From: Chlamydomonas reinhardtii | Lineage: Eukaryota; Chlorophyta; Chlorophyceae; Chlamydomonadales; Chlamydomonadaceae | Assembly: GCF_000002595.2 (NCBI RefSeq) | Contig: NC_057006.1 | Coordinates: forward strand, 4,695,356-4,759,355 | Direction of reading: 5' to 3' | DNA: 64,000 nt | Shown: piece after piece, positions 1-12,674 of the stretch | Numbering within the stretch: position 1 is the stretch's first letter | Layout of the letters: each line of letters begins with the position of its first letter | Program-made: the position numbers and the translations under genes | Notes under the pieces: model-generated | Database searches by the model: none | What the model was told of the DNA's origin: nothing | Seen by the model: the letters and a program-made list of their open reading frames with translations, nothing else

Positions 1-566
1 CTGCGGTGCGCAGGGTGTCCACCGGCAACCTGCACGGCGCCGGCGGTGGGGCGGCAGGCAGCGGCCCCGTGCACATGCCTACCGCCGCTGGGGGCGGCGC
101 AACCGCGGGCGCGGGCGGCATCAAGCTGTCCTCCAGCCCGCAGACCATGCAGGGGCCACTGGCGGCAGCCGGCACCTCGCCGCCGGGCGCAGGTGCAGGA
201 ACAGGCGTGCCCTCCGTCGCCTTGTCAATGCCGGTACCGGTGCCGGTCCAAGGGATGTCCCAGCTGACTGCCAGCGGCAGCGGGCATGCAGCAGGGCCGG
301 GGGGCGCGGCGGCGGGGCTAGCGGGCGCAGGCGGCTCGGGGTTGCTGCCAGGCAGCGCACCGGCATTGCTGAAGCTCGAGACGGCAGGCAGCGCCGGCAC
401 TAGTGACGGCCTTGGAGCGCGGCAGGCGATGACGCCGCCCGCGCCCGTGCCTGGCCCGCCTCTGGACCCGAACAACGCGGCGCAGCTGATGGCGTGGCTG
501 TCGCAGCAGGGCAACGCCGGCAACGCCGCGCTTGACCAGATCAAGGCGCTGTTGGAACAGCAGCAG

Positions 567-611
<45 letters not shown>

Positions 612-2726
612 ATGCAATTGCAACAGCAGTTGCAGCAGCTGCAGGCACTGCAGCAGCAACAGATGCAGCAGCAGGCTCAGTCACAGGCACTGCAGGTGCG
701 GCAGGCGCGGATGTCGGAGTCTATGTCAGTGCCCGGTGCCCTGGCGGCGCAGCAGCTACAGCTGCAACAGCAGCAGCAGCAGCAGCAGGCACCGCACCAG
801 CACCAACAGGGGCCAATGATGATGGATGTGACGGTGGGATCGTCAGGACCGCTTCAGCACCTAGCAGGCGCAGCCGTGTCCACACCGTCGCCACCCACCA
901 CTGGCAGCGGCCTGGCGCAGGCGTGCAGCGGCGACACCAACGCCAACGCCGCCGGGCCCAACACCCTGGTGGCGGCAGTCGCTGCCGCCGCCGCCGCTGA
1001 GCAACAGCAACAACAGCAGCAGCAGGCTGCGGCGCAGATGCAGCAGGCCGCAATACAGCAGGCGGTGGCGCAGGCAAGCACGGCAGCCGCCGCCGCAGCT
1101 TCCATGAACAACAAGCTCTCTCGCAGCGGTTCCGCGCCGCGCGTGCAGGCAGCAGCAGCGGGCGCCGCCGCCGGCGACGCGGGGGATGACGGCGACGAGG
1201 AAGACATCAGCAGCGGCGGCGATGACGACGACAGCGACGACGAGCGTGGCGGCGGCGGCAACCCGCGCAACAACAACCGCGTAGGTGGCGGCGCCGGCAA
1301 GCGCCTGCGCTTCGAGGACCTGCAGGCGCAGTTCGGCCTGGGCCTGAAGGAGGCCGCCAACAACCTGGGCATATGCGCCACCACGCTCAAGCGCGCCTGA
1401 CGGCGCCACGGCATCAAGCGCTGGCCGCGGCGGCAGATCGCCAAACTGAGCAAGGCGCTAAACCAGATGGGCTACCAGGGTGCGCCGCCGCCGGGGCTGG
1501 TGCAGAACGCCGTCATAAACGGTGTGGGCCCCGGCGGCACTGCCACCACGGCGACCAAGCCCAAGCCAAAACCCAAGCCGGACCCGGTCGCCCTGCAGCA
1601 CGCAACGCAGATGCTGCTGGCGCAGCAGCAGGCGGCACTGGTGGCGGCGGCTGCGGCTAACGGTGGTAACATGGCGGCGTTTCCCAGCATAGCAGCTGCG
1701 GCGGCGGCAGGCATGATGCAGGTGCACCAGGGGCACATGGCGGCGGCAGCCATGGCGCCGCACGGCGTGTATGCGCTGACGGCGGGGCAGCAGGGCGCAG
1801 GGGGCGGCGGGCAGCCGGGGAGCGCGACAGCGGGAGGCGGGCAGTCCATGTTCCCCACACATGGCACGACGACCATCATGACACCCATGGGGCCGATGCA
1901 AGTGGCGACGCAGCCAGGCGGTGGGCCGGGCGCCGGCGGGCAGGGCATGATGGTTGGCGGCGGTGGGATGCAGGGCGGGCTGACGCCGATGCAGATGCAG
2001 GCGATGGGCATGCAGGGCACTGGGGCCGGCGGCATGGGTGCTGTGGGCCTGCACCCACTGCTGGCGGCCGGTGGCGGCTACAACATCCAGCAGGCGCTGC
2101 AGCAGCACATGCAGCAGCAACAGCAGGGCATGCAGCAGCAGCAACAGCAGCAGCAGCAGCCGGGCGCGCCATTGCTTGGGTCTATGCAAAACCTGCAGGC
2201 CCTGCAGCAGCAACAGCAGCAGCAGGAGGCGCTGCAACAACAGCAACAGCTCCTGCAGCAGCAGCAGCAGCAACACCACCACCAGTTCCAGCACCACCAG
2301 CAGCAGCACCAGCAACAGCAACAGCAGTCGCAGCAGCAGGTTGCCGGCAGCAGCCCGGGCGTTAGTTGGCTCACCCACGCCATGGGTGGCGGCGGGGGCG
2401 GCGGGGGCGGCGGGATGCACATGGGTGTCATGCCGCCCGGGACCGGCTGCGGCTCGGCAGCCACCGCAATGGACATTGGGCCGCGGGTGTCGGCGGGCGA
2501 CGCGCCGTCGCCCTTCAGTGGCCTCGGCTTGTCGCCGGGGATCACGGATTCCGGCATTCCCGACATCCCGGAGGACTTCATCGCCAACCTCAACGGCGCC
2601 GGCGCAGGGCCTGGCGCGGGCGGCGGCATGGCGCCCATGACTGCATCCATGTTCAAGACCAATGCCGCCAACAGCGAGCTGCTTGGGCTGTTTGATGACG
2701 AACTGGCCGGCATCAGCGCGCGATGA
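1..2726 (+). CDS. RWP-RK transcription factor, 5'-partial, with an in-frame TGA
   Basis: One reading frame runs from the window edge to the stop at 2724-2726, broken only by a TGA at 1398-1400. The RWP-RK DNA-binding domain spans about 1305-1480: the part before the TGA contains FGLGLKEAANNLGICATTLK and the part after contains RWPRRQIAKLSKALNQMGY. The TGA takes the place of the Cys normally found in the family's (L)K-x-x-C-R-x-x-G-I-x-R-W-P signature. RWP-RK proteins are nuclear regulators of nitrogen response and gametogenesis; the algal member NIT2 is Gln-rich in the same way, but orthology is not proven. Other visible parts are poly-Gln tracts around 559-670, 766-790, 1003-1025 and 2100-2340, an acidic DDDDSDDE stretch near 1220-1245 just before the domain, and a C-terminus ending in an acidic/hydrophobic patch (ELLGLFDDEL) that could activate transcription. 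The 5' end and true start lie outside the window. Whether the TGA is a mutation, a base error or a recoded selenocysteine cannot be decided here. Confidence 0.88.
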
Positions 2727-3389
2727 GTGGCCGAGGCACAGCTAAGGAGCGCTGTGCAGAGAGGCTGTGAGAGGGATGGCATGGCGGGAGGAGCAAGGGG
2801 CGGGTACGCTTGCGCGGCTATGACACCCGAAGGCAATGGGCGGCGGCACCTGTGCGCTCACGGGCGCATCGTGTGTCCCGGACAATGGGAAGAGTGGAAG
2901 AGAGGAGAGTCAGAGAGGCGCAGGCGCCCGCAGCGCTGGCGCATGTGCCGAGTTCTTGGTGCATGTGATGGGCGTTATGGCTCCACTATTGGAGCGTGCC
3001 GCCTGGTATGGGAGCTGGGGGGATTCGCATACGGCGTCATCAGCCCGACTGCGACCAGAGCGGGGTTACGGGGCGTCGAGAGGGGATGGGTAAGCTTCAG
3101 GGGCGGCGGCCCTCGCGCGCGCACTGTTGCCGCGCTCTTGGCGCCATGTGGACCTTGTCAGGAACTGAGCGTGAACTTGAGTGGTGCGCTGAGCGCCGAA
3201 GACAAAAGCCAGGGCTGTGTTGTGGGCAGTGCGCATGAGCATCCCCTCCAGTCGCCGATCGCTCACCGCGTCGCCAGCATGACTTCTGTCAGTAAGAAAG
3301 TGGGTGTGGCTGCGGCGCCGCAGACCGTGCAGTAAGTTATTCATATATGTGCCGCTGTATGGCGTGTAGAGACTATGTAGCTCGAGCTG

Positions 3390-3394
3390 TGTAA
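3390..3394 (+). terminator. TGTAA polyadenylation signal, RWP-RK gene
   Basis: First TGTAA after the RWP-RK stop, giving a 3' UTR of about 680 bases, normal for Chlamydomonas. A second TGTAA at 3705-3709 is a possible alternative. Assignment is by motif and position only. Confidence 0.5.
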
Positions 3395-4927
3395 CGTTGC
3401 GGGGGCGAAGGGTTACTATGATGCATCATTCTGCGTGGGCGCGTGCCATTTGGGACGGCGCAGCAAGGGTGCATGCGCTGCGTCACGCAACAAAGCGCAC
3501 ATCACGTGTCCTCTGGCATGGAAGGCCAGCCCTCCGGGAAATCCGGGGCATGCATTGCGGCGCACCGTACGTCCAACACACTACGGTCGCGCATGGGTGA
3601 GCCACCGGGGGCGCTGCGGGAGCCGCCGCGGTGGCACCTGACTGTGAGGCATGCGCGCTTAGCTGTCGTGAGTGGTGCCCTGATGATCATTATGGATGAA
3701 CGTGTGTAATGGGTGAGCGGTGCACGCCCGCCTTTCGTAGCAGTAGTTCACGTGGGTACCGTACGCTGGGTGTCGAGGTACGCGGCCCCGCTGTTTCTGC
3801 ATTACCGTAGAGATTGTAGGAAGCAGCGCGTTGCATTGATGATGATTCCTGATGACGAATGCGCCGGTCGGCTTTGTCGGCGGCAGGAGGACACTTTGGT
3901 TTGTGAGTGATTGCGGCGAGCTGCCCACGGGTCCATACCTGGGCCGATGCATTAGGGCGTCTCCTCCGTGTTGCAGCCTGTTGGCTCGACAAAATGGAGA
4001 GCCGTGTTAGAGGATGGGCATAAGATGCGATCCATTTACGTGCCGTGCATCATGTCGGTTGTGGTAGGACTGCATGGTGCTGGTCGGGGGGGGGGGGGGC
4101 TTGTGCCCCCACGGCTATGGAGGCCGTGGCATACGTGTGGACATACGCGGTGGCAGCCTGCTGCACAGCCCACCTACGGCTGAGTGAAAGCCTAGCGTGA
4201 ACCGTATGACCGCATGAGTGCACGTACGCGTTCGTCGATTACAGTGGACAATTACAGTTTACGCGCTGCTGTGTGACGAGTGCGCGCCGTGTCAGGCGGG
4301 AGTCGCAATGAGCAGTGCGCTCGATGTGTTTGCGGCGCTCATGTCTGTGTTATGGATTCGAATTGATATGCTGAACTGGGACGCCGCAGCGCCGAGCTTG
4401 CTGCAGTCAAGTGGCTTTCGGCCGTCAGTGGAAGTGGAGGCAACACCACAGCCACGTAGTAAGTTGCGAGATAAGAATATACTACGGTGTACGGTGTGTG
4501 TAAGGGGCACTGCTTACTTTGTGACAAATGACTCTGAGCTGCAAGGGGAACCGCATGCTGCCGTCGGCGCCATGCGAGGGGTTCACATGCGGCTCGTGTG
4601 ACGGACCACGGGCAGGAGGGTGGCAACAATTACCCGGGCGGTGCAGACAAAAACTGTAGAACGGTACAATACATAGCACCATTTCCGACAAGCATTTGCG
4701 TTCGGACCACGCAAAGCAGCCAGGCACACACAGACAATTGCGGACTTGCACTCCATGCAACAGTCTCGTTAGATGGGCGTGCGGCACATGTCAAATTGTT
4801 TCTTGTAGATAACTACGACCACTTCATCGATGAACTTATCTGCGTAATTGCTCGACAAAGAAAACTCCGACCGCAAGGAGACTTGGGCAACGCCGCCTGG
4901 ATATTGTCTTATTCAGCAATTTAACAA
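3395..4927. other. Intergenic region between RWP-RK and MATE genes
   Basis: No convincing gene. Open frames are short, lack family motifs and do not join by splice sites. The composition is less GC-rich than the flanking coding DNA. A run of 13 G lies near 4087-4099. The last 200-300 bases (AT-richer, about 4640-4927) probably hold the promoter and 5' UTR of the MATE gene. Confidence 0.5.
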
Positions 4928-7900
4928 ATGTTACTCAGAGGAAAGACTACCAACCCACCTCGGCTAACCGCACGAGAGAGAAGACCATGCGTCTTTGCAC
5001 GCGTGCGCGGTAAAGAGCAAAGACCATCATGGGTGTTGCGGGCACCACAATCCATAGCAGGCGCAGTACCTGGAATTCCGGCCGAGGAGCCCGGCGGGCA
5101 GCCTGCGCAGCAGCAGTCCCCAGCCACGCCGAGCGCGGCAGGCGTGCTGCAGTACCAAAAAGAGCTCCTAGGCGGCATGATGTCTTTCCTGGGGCCCGCC
5201 ACACTCATTCCCCTGGGAGACCCTCTCATGTCACTGGTGGACACGGTCTGTATCGGCCAGGTGCGCAAGCGGGGACCGTGTGTCGTCAAACGGACGCAGG
5301 GGGGGGGCTTAGTGGAGTGGATGGAGCCCAGGACGTCACAAGCCAGCGCCCTGAAGGAAGAGGCTGCTTCAGAAGCCGCATTCGCAGTGCAGTTCATGTT
5401 CGGGACTACATCAGGGCAGTTACAATGTCGGCCTTGGTGGCGCGGGGTGGTCCCGGGACAAGCACGGCTCCCATGCACTGTCGTACTACATGGGGTGCCC
5501 GGGAGCTGTGGCCTACCGGGCCCACGCGAGCAGCTGTCGGGTAGCCACACGCTGCCGCCGTCCTTAACGTGTAATGAGGCCCCGGTGGCCGCCGAGGGGC
5601 GCTGAGGCACGCTCCTTCACGCCAGGTCACCAGCCACACATGCTGTGAGCCCCCCATGATACCCCGCCCCGCCAGCATTGTATGCCCAACACCTTGCTGC
5701 CGCCTTCACCTCTCCGGCCCCTTCCTCCTGGATAGTCTGGCACGTATCCCCCACAGCCCGATTGCACAGCTGCGACCCCTTATAACCCCCTTCCCCTCTC
5801 AGTCCCCTGTCGCTCCTCCCCTTTTCTCTCCCCCCTCTCGAACTCACTCACTCCTGTCCGCCTGCAGTTCGCGGGCACCACCCAGCTGGCAGCTCTGGGC
5901 CCTGCCAACCTGGTGTTCTCATTCGCGCAGTACATGTTCCAGTCGCTGCAGGTTGCGTCACTCAGGTGGGGTTGGGGGCGGCGGGGGGAGCCGGGGGGTG
6001 GGTCGCCGGGAGGCTAGGAGCCAGGGATGGGGCAGGAGCAAGGGACGAGGGCTGCGAGCAAGGCTTTTGCGAGTGGACGTGCCATGCGCGGTCGTGTGAC
6101 GCGCCGTGAGTGGCGTAAGCACTTGCTCCCTTGTCATCATGCCGCGCGCGCCCCCCACGCCCACGTGCCCACATGCACACACACGGCACGCCGCAGCCTG
6201 CTGGCCGGCTTCATGCGGGACGGGCGGCTGCGGCGCAGTGAGGAGGTGCTGAGCACGGCCGTGTTCATGGCGGCGGTGCTGGGCGTGGCCACCATGCTGC
6301 TGTTCGAGGTGCACGGGGCGGGGGCGGCGGGGGAGGGGGCGGAAGGGGTTGAGCACGCACGAGCGCTGGGGGCGGGGGTAGTTTGGAAGGGTCGTCAGGG
6401 GGATTTAGCCGTGCATGAAGGCCAGGAGGGAATGCGTAACCACACCCAAGGGTCCGGACGGGGCGGGGGACGGGTAGGTATTGAGGTGGGTTGTGGTCCT
6501 CAGGCGCCACCGTGATGCAATGTGGCCACGAACTCGTGTCCGCCCTCCGTTTGTGACTCCCCGTGTGTGGCTGCCGCCACCACCCCATGACCGCCAGGCC
6601 TTCCCGGAGGCCATCATCACGGCCACGGGCGTGCGCGACATGAGCTTGCTGCCGCTGTCTGCCGAGTGTGAGTGAGCCCGAGCCAGCGCTGCTGGCGGGG
6701 TGGTGGCGGGGTGGTGGCGGGGTGGTGGCGGGGTGGCGGCGTAGGGCCTCCGGGGGACCCGCTGCGGGGTCAGGGACCAGCTGCAGGAGCAAGCACTGAA
6801 GGGCGGGATTGCCGTAGGGCTGTCCCGGGGTGTGAGGCACGTGGTCGCGTTGGAGCCCGCGCGAGGGCTGGCCGCGGCGTGACGTGAAGCGTTGCGTTCC
6901 CTGCCGCCTGCTGCCTGTGCTTGACTCCAACGCCTTGCTCCTGCCTACAGATGTGCGGTTGAGGGGACTGGCGCAGCCCGCCGTGCTCGTGACTATGGTG
7001 CGTGGCGCCCACGGGTTCCGCAGCTGGGGCCGGGCTGGCAGCCGGGCTGGCAGCCAATAGAGGTGCCGTACACCCCTCCCCTAAACCACGCACCCACACA
7101 CACACACTCTTTCCAACCTATCCACACCGCAACCCCAACCCCAACCGCGCAATGGTGCAGGTGGCTCAGTCGGGCCTGCTGGCTCAGCAGGACTCGCTCA
7201 CGCCCGCCATCACCGTGGCGGTGTCAGTGCTGGTCAGCCTGGTGGGCAGCGTGGTATTCGTGGCGGGGCTGGGCTGGGGGCTGGCGGGTGCAGCCATCAC
7301 CACCGTGGCGTGTCAGTACGTGGGCGCCATCGCACTGCTTTTCGCGCTGTCCAAGCGCGGCAAGGTGAGGAGGGGGCGGGGGCAGGGGAGAAGCGTGTGT
7401 TTGAGAGCGCAAGGGAAGGATGCGCGCAAGGCAGCGGCGGCATATGTGTGTGTGTGTGTGTGTGTGTGTGCGTATGCGGAAGGATGGATGGAAGAGGTGG
7501 AGTGGGGCAAGGCGAAGGAGCGGGGAAAGGGGGGACTGGGATCTGACCGGGCGAAGGCGGAGCGCAGGACGGCGGACGGCGGGGCACCGGACGGGGCCTC
7601 CGGGGCATAGGTATTGGGTCTTGCCTTGCCTCCAGGCCTCCAGACCCCACATCCCCACCGCTCACCTAACGGCCTACACGCGCCCCGCCCACCACGCCCA
7701 CCGCAGCTGCGCATCCGGCTGACACTGCCCCGGCGTGAGGTGCTGTGGGAGCTGCTGACCACAATGGGGCCGCTGTCCATCACCTACCTGTGAGCGTCGG
7801 AGAGGGAGGGAGGGGATGGGCAGGGAGACGGGGAGGGCAGGGAGAATGCCAGGGAGAGTGAGGGCGGTGCCTTAGGGCTCGAGGGCTTGGGCTGGAGGGT

Positions 7901-10104
7901 CCCTTTCGTGTGGTCCATGCCATGGATGTTTGGACACCCATGCACACAGCGGCCACGGCCCATGAGTCAGGTCCCGCAGTGGCGCAGTGGCCTGTCAGTC
8001 CCCCATGCTCACCATGCACGCCACGCGCACATGCCCCCCCCTTCGTGCTTGCGGCTTGCGGCTACAGGTGCAAGAACGTGTCATACCTATTCATCCAGAC
8101 CACCGCCGCCACGCTGTGCACCATCAAGCTGGCGGCGCACCAGGCGCTGTTCTCCGTGTGGAATGTGCGTCATGAGAGAAACGGTGGAGGGGAGGGGGGA
8201 CGGCTGTGGGGGAGGAGCGCGTTGGGAGGATAGCGTGGTGCGGAAGTTCTTAAGAGCGTTGTGGGTTATGCTGCTGGGGTGCGGGGCAGAGGCAGCGGCA
8301 TGGGGTGTCGCCGTGCTGGCAGGGGAGGGCCGTGCGGCGCATCCTGCCGCAGTGCTGCTGTTGCGGTGTGCTGGTTGGCACACGGGCGCAGACCCACCTG
8401 GCCTGGCCTGGCCTCTCCTTCCGCAACTGGATCCCGATCCAACTCCTTCCCTCCCCCGACCCTCGGCCATGCGCGCAGCTGCTGTCATGGACCATCACGC
8501 CCTTCGAGCAGGCGGCGCTCACCTACCTGCCCGGCACACGCGGCTGGCGCAAGCGGGCGGGCATCACGCTGCTAGTGGGGCTGGGCGCGGTGGGCGGCGT
8601 GCTGTGCGGCGTCGTGCTGGCGGCTCTGGCGTGCCTGGCGCCGCAGGTGCGGCGGGGGGTTGGGAAGTTGGGGTTCCAGAGGTTGGGATGGGCGGTTGGG
8701 CGGATGGGTGGATCCATGCATGTGTGGTTGAATGCATGGTGGTGTGTCGCTGCATGCGCGAGAGGGGAGGGGCACGGGAGGTAGCGGGAAGCCGGCGAGG
8801 CGGCAGCAGGAAGGACGGGGCGGAAGATGCAGGAAGCATGTGAAGAGGGATGGAATGGGGCAGGGTGGAAGGGTGTCAGGGCGTCAGCCAGACCGTGCTT
8901 CGCATGCGACTCCGCGCCTCACTGTCACCTCCCCCCCCCACACACACACACACACCCCAGCTGTTTACCCGCGACGTGGACGTGTGGCCGCACATGAACA
9001 ACGTGGCGGCGCTGGCGTCCGCGTCCATGTTCGCGCTGGGCATTGACGTGGTGTCCAGCGGCGTCAACATTGGCATGGGCGACGCCAAGTATGTGGCTCA
9101 GGTGCGTGAGGCGCGTGAAGGAGGCGTGAGGCGTTGCAGGCGGGAAGGCACAGCGGCAAGGAGACGCCCGCGCCAAGCTGCGTTTGTATGCCAGCTGCCG
9201 AGCTGAGGCTCCGTTCATGCTGGATAGGCGATCGGTGTGATGGGACGCCACTGTGAGTTTCCTGGGCGCCATGTGTTGAGCTTTGCCATGCACCACGACC
9301 GCATTTCAAATGACCAACCGCCAACCGCCCACGCGCAGTCGTACATCATCACGCTGGTGGCGCTGGGCGGCTTCATGGCGGTCAGCCGCGCCATGGGCTG
9401 GGAGCTGTGGGGCGTGTGGTGCGGCGTGGTGGTGTTCTTCAGCGTGCGGGCGCTGCAGAGCACCGGCCGCACGCTGTGGGCGCACCTGCGCCGCGGCACG
9501 CCCGAGCAGGAGGCGGCGGAGGAGGCGGCAGCGGCCGCGGCGGCCGGCGAGGGGCGGCGGGTGATCCAGCCCACTCTGTGGAGCACGGACGTGGACTCGC
9601 CGGACCAGCAGTCGGAGGCGGCGGCGCGCAACTCCTGGGTGAGTGGGGGCGCAGGATGATTGCCCGAGCTGGGCAAGTAGGCAAGCGGGGAGGGGGAGGG
9701 GACTAGGGCTGATAGCGATGTCGAGGGAAAGGACGTGGGGAAGTGAGTTTTGCCGCTTCAAGCCACCAGCGCAGGTCCAGCGCCTTGCTTGCTTGTTGGG
9801 ATGAACCTGCCGATGTACGGCGCACGGCCTCATCACAGCATTACCGTATCTGCCGCGTGTGCCTGCCGTGCTGCTGCCCTCGCAGGGTACGGATGCGGTG
9901 GAGCAGCTAAATGGGTCAGCAGGCAGCAACGGGGCGGGGACAGGGACAGGGGCAGCGCCAGAGTCCGGGTCGGGGTCCGTGGTTCGGAGGGCCGCGGCGT
10001 CGCCAGGTTCTTTCCGGATCTCGCCGGCTGGGATGCCCAGTCAAAAGCCGGCGGGGGGGTCAGGACCCGCCAGCAGCAGCGGCGGGGCAGCGGCATCGGG
10101 GTGA
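4928..10104 (+). CDS. MATE-family efflux transporter, probably chloroplast envelope
   Basis: Twelve exons: 4928-5260, 5868-5965, 6197-6308, 6598-6667, 6951-6997, 7161-7364, 7707-7789, 8068-8164, 8479-8646, 8961-9101, 9339-9638, 9886-10104, giving 623 residues. MATE proteins are 12-helix drug/organic-acid antiporters driven by H+ or Na+. Family signs are PLMSLVDTVCIGQ at the first helix, LAALGPANLVFSF, the AQQDSLTP segment at the start of helix 5-6, and the matching second-half helices (ALGIDVVSSGVNIGMGDAKY). The arrangement is closest to plant plastid MATEs of the EDS5/DTX46 type; the substrate is unknown. The first 70 or so residues are Arg/Pro/Ala-rich with few acidic residues, as in algal transit peptides. 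The start is the first ATG of the exon, in context ACAAATG. After the last helix comes a low-complexity tail of about 150 residues. No TGTAA follows; an AATAAA lies at 10347-10352 but is not the usual algal signal. Confidence 0.92.
7445..7470. repeat. (GT)n microsatellite in MATE intron 6
   Basis: About 13 uninterrupted TG dinucleotides inside the intron between exons 6 and 7 of the MATE gene. Confidence 0.9.
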
Positions 10105-10652
10105 AGAGGCACAACGGCTGCGATGCTGGACGTGTAGGTGGGCTGGTGAGTGTGCGACAGAGAGAGGGAGACAGAGCGTCAGAAAGAGATAAACATAGAG
10201 GACTAGTATGTTGTCAATACAACGATGGGTTTGTGCAGATGTGCGGTGCAAGCGTGAGCCAGGGAACGTAGCGGTGGAGCAATGGAGAGCGCGTGCTACG
10301 TCTCAGTGTGCGGCATCGAGCTGGGTGGGTATCCACACATGGATTGAATAAAGCAGCGTCCGCGCGGCGGTGTACTGACAATTGCTGGGTGTTGGGAGAT
10401 TGATGAGCTGCTGCGGGCGGAGGAGCTTTTGCAAGGTTGATGAGCGCGCGTCTAAACTGTGCTTGAGTAGGTAGAAGCGCTGTAGAGTGCTGGAGGGCAC
10501 CGGCGATAGACAGAACAGCTGCTGTGCTGTTAGCTTTTTAGGAGGGGGGGCAAGTGGGCTGCGCCTAGAACGATGCAGGACCCGTGGATAGGCGCTGTGG
10601 CCATGACTTACACGCCGGCACATAGTTTGGCAGTTTCGGACACGATATGGGT

Positions 10653-10657
10653 TTACA
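10653..10657 (-). terminator. TGTAA signal, expansin-like gene
   Basis: Minus-strand TGTAA about 545 bases after the expansin-like stop; a second copy follows at 10608-10612. Confidence 0.5.
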
Positions 10658-10835
10658 CGATCCATGGCTGACAATCTGATACGCAACAGCATGTGTACCT
10701 TCCCGCTGCAACTGAAGCAGTACTCTTGGGGCTCCACATCCACTTGCTCGAGGGTGAGAATCAACACGGGGCATGCCATCTACACATCCTGCTTATTCTG
10801 TCCACACTGTACCTCCTGCACGGACCGCTCTCACG

Positions 10836-10836
10836 C

Positions 10837-10880
<44 letters not shown>
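10836..10880. repeat. (CA)n microsatellite
   Basis: About 22 CA dinucleotides, with one interruption near the left end, in the 3' flank of the expansin-like gene. Confidence 0.9.
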
Positions 10881-10882
<2 letters not shown>

Positions 10883-11200
10883 CGCATCACGGGACTATGC
10901 CAACCTGCCCCTGCCCCTGTCCAATCGCACACACCTCACATCATCCAGGCCCTATACTGCCGTCGTTATGTTGTATACAGGGAGCCCTGGTCGTCAGTGG
11001 CTACTATTAGTACATGTCTTGCATGTGACATGAGGTGCGCGGGTGCATGAATGCGCACAGAAGCGCAAGAGTAGCAACCCGCAGCTAAAGCATGGGCTCC
11101 ACCACTCTGATGCTGCGACCACCCCGCGCATGTCCACATGACTAGGTCAAAGATTTGACCCGGCCTCCACGCCCAGCCTCAGTGTCATGGCGACAGAAGT

Positions 11201-12674
11201 TTACACCCGGTGGCGGCCCCAGCGCCCGCCCTTCTTGGGAGTCCAGCTGCCCCAGCCGCCCCAGCTGGGGTCGTTGCTGCCGGCGGACTGCTGCGGCACG
11301 CCCTGGGAGCTGCCGGAGGAGTACTGGGAGGTGGGCGTGGGCGTGCCGCTGCCGGTGCTGGCGGCGGCGCCGCAGTCCACCTCGCGCATGTAGAGGCCGA
11401 TGACGCCCAGACCCAGGTCAGCAATCTGGCGATGGGGTGGTGTAAGGGGGGGGGGGGTGTAAATACCAGCCCAAACTAGTAAACCGAAGGGGGCAGGGAA
11501 GAAGGGTTGAGGAAGGCGGACAGCAGCGCGTGGAGCGTAGGTGAAGACGCGCAGGCTACCCCATGGAGGGGTAGGTCCGGATACTACCGGCACCGCTTTT
11601 GTGCATGGCTGGGACCGTGGTGTGTGTACAAACCCGACCCACATGCCACATATATAGCTGGCGCGACCCTGCCAATCAACCCTAGCCCGCGGGGGCAAAC
11701 CCGACAGCCCAACCCCGTATACCCATATGGATGCACTGTCACACCTGCCCCCGCACGGCCGCCTCCCCTCCCACGCACGCTGCACACACGAACACACACG
11801 CACACACCCACCTGCTCAAAGGCCTCGCGTGACAGGTCCACGTGGTTCATGTCGCCGCAGCACCAGCGCTGGTTGGAGTACTCGTTGTTGGGGTAGCGGC
11901 AGGGGCAGGCGTCGGCGATGGTGATGATGACGGACTTGGACTCGTCAAAGCAGGCGTTGCTGCGGTCCATGCTCTGGCCGTAGCCGTCAGTGATCTGGCT
12001 GTTGCGGCACTTGACCTCATAGCACTTCCTGGGGGGGCGAGGTGGGAGCAGAAAGGGTGGGCAAGGGGACGTGAGGGGAGGGTGTTGGTCTAGCAAGCAA
12101 GATACGCAAGAAGGGGGAGATGTGGGTCAGGCGGTTGAAGGCTGCACGCTGGAGCTAGCGGCTGCCGCGGGTAATTTGGGTCGGCCTCGCATGAGCAGTA
12201 TCCGCGGAGGCCGCAGAGCCAGCGGGCCCCGTTATCGTGCCGCTCTAGCTCTCACCCGCAGCTGGAGCTGAAGCCGTCCATCTGGTCGCTGAAGGCGCCC
12301 ACGTTGCGGCCGGTAGGAGTCCACGAGTAGTGGCAGTTGGCCCTGCTCGGAGCGCAAGGAGGTGGGGACAGGGGCAAGGGGGAACAATGGAGCGTCAGCA
12401 AGTGAGCGAACGACGGCGTGAATTTTGCGCGGGAAGGGGACGGGGGGAGGAAGACCCGAAGAGCGCCCCCCGCGCCCAGCGGTCCAGGCTCAGCACCAGA
12501 ACAACCATAGCCGCGGGCTGCTCGTTGCCAGATTACCCACGTGCTCAGGTCCGGGCCGATGTCGAACCAGGTGCTGCGCGCGGGGATCCAGCCAGCATCC
12601 GCCGATGCCGCGCCCAGAGAAGCGAGCGCCAGGACGGCCGCTACGGACGCCAAGCGCAGGATGCGGCTTGTCAT
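11201..12674 (-). CDS. Secreted expansin-like (double-psi beta-barrel) protein
   Basis: Four exons read on the minus strand: 12674-12541, 12342-12256, 12028-11812, 11425-11201, giving 220 residues. The start is the first ATG and is followed by a clear signal peptide (MTSRILRLASVAAVLALASL). The mature part is an expansin-type barwin-like domain: SSSCGKCYEVKC, DACPCRYPNNEYSNQRWCCG, NHVDLSREAFEQIA and GLYMREVDC, with paired Cys spaced as in the family. The catalytic-like HFD of plant expansins appears here as HVD. There is no C-terminal cellulose-binding domain; instead a short Ser/Gly/Trp-rich tail ends in basic residues. Expansins loosen wall polymers; algae of this group have glycoprotein walls, so the partner is uncertain. 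The first donor (AC|GTGGGT) is the least certain splice site, chosen because it keeps phase. An AT-rich TATA-like stretch lies on the minus strand near 12786-12793. Confidence 0.85.

Larger units (their letters stand above)
10105..11200. other. Convergent 3' UTRs and intergenic DNA
   Basis: Lies between the stops of the plus-strand MATE gene and the minus-strand expansin-like gene. It must hold both 3' UTRs. TTACA at 10608-10612 and 10653-10657 (TGTAA on the minus strand) places the expansin transcript end about 550-590 bases past its stop. No other coding signal is seen. Confidence 0.6.

Noticed and set aside
2727-3400. SECIS element for the RWP-RK TGA
   Set aside because: Several ATGA motifs occur in the 3' UTR, but I could not trace a convincing stem with the AA loop and GA partner by eye, so none is claimed.
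10347-10352. AATAAA as the MATE gene poly(A) signal
   Set aside because: Green algae of this type normally use TGTAA; a lone AATAAA in AT-richer 3' DNA is weak evidence, so no terminator was called.
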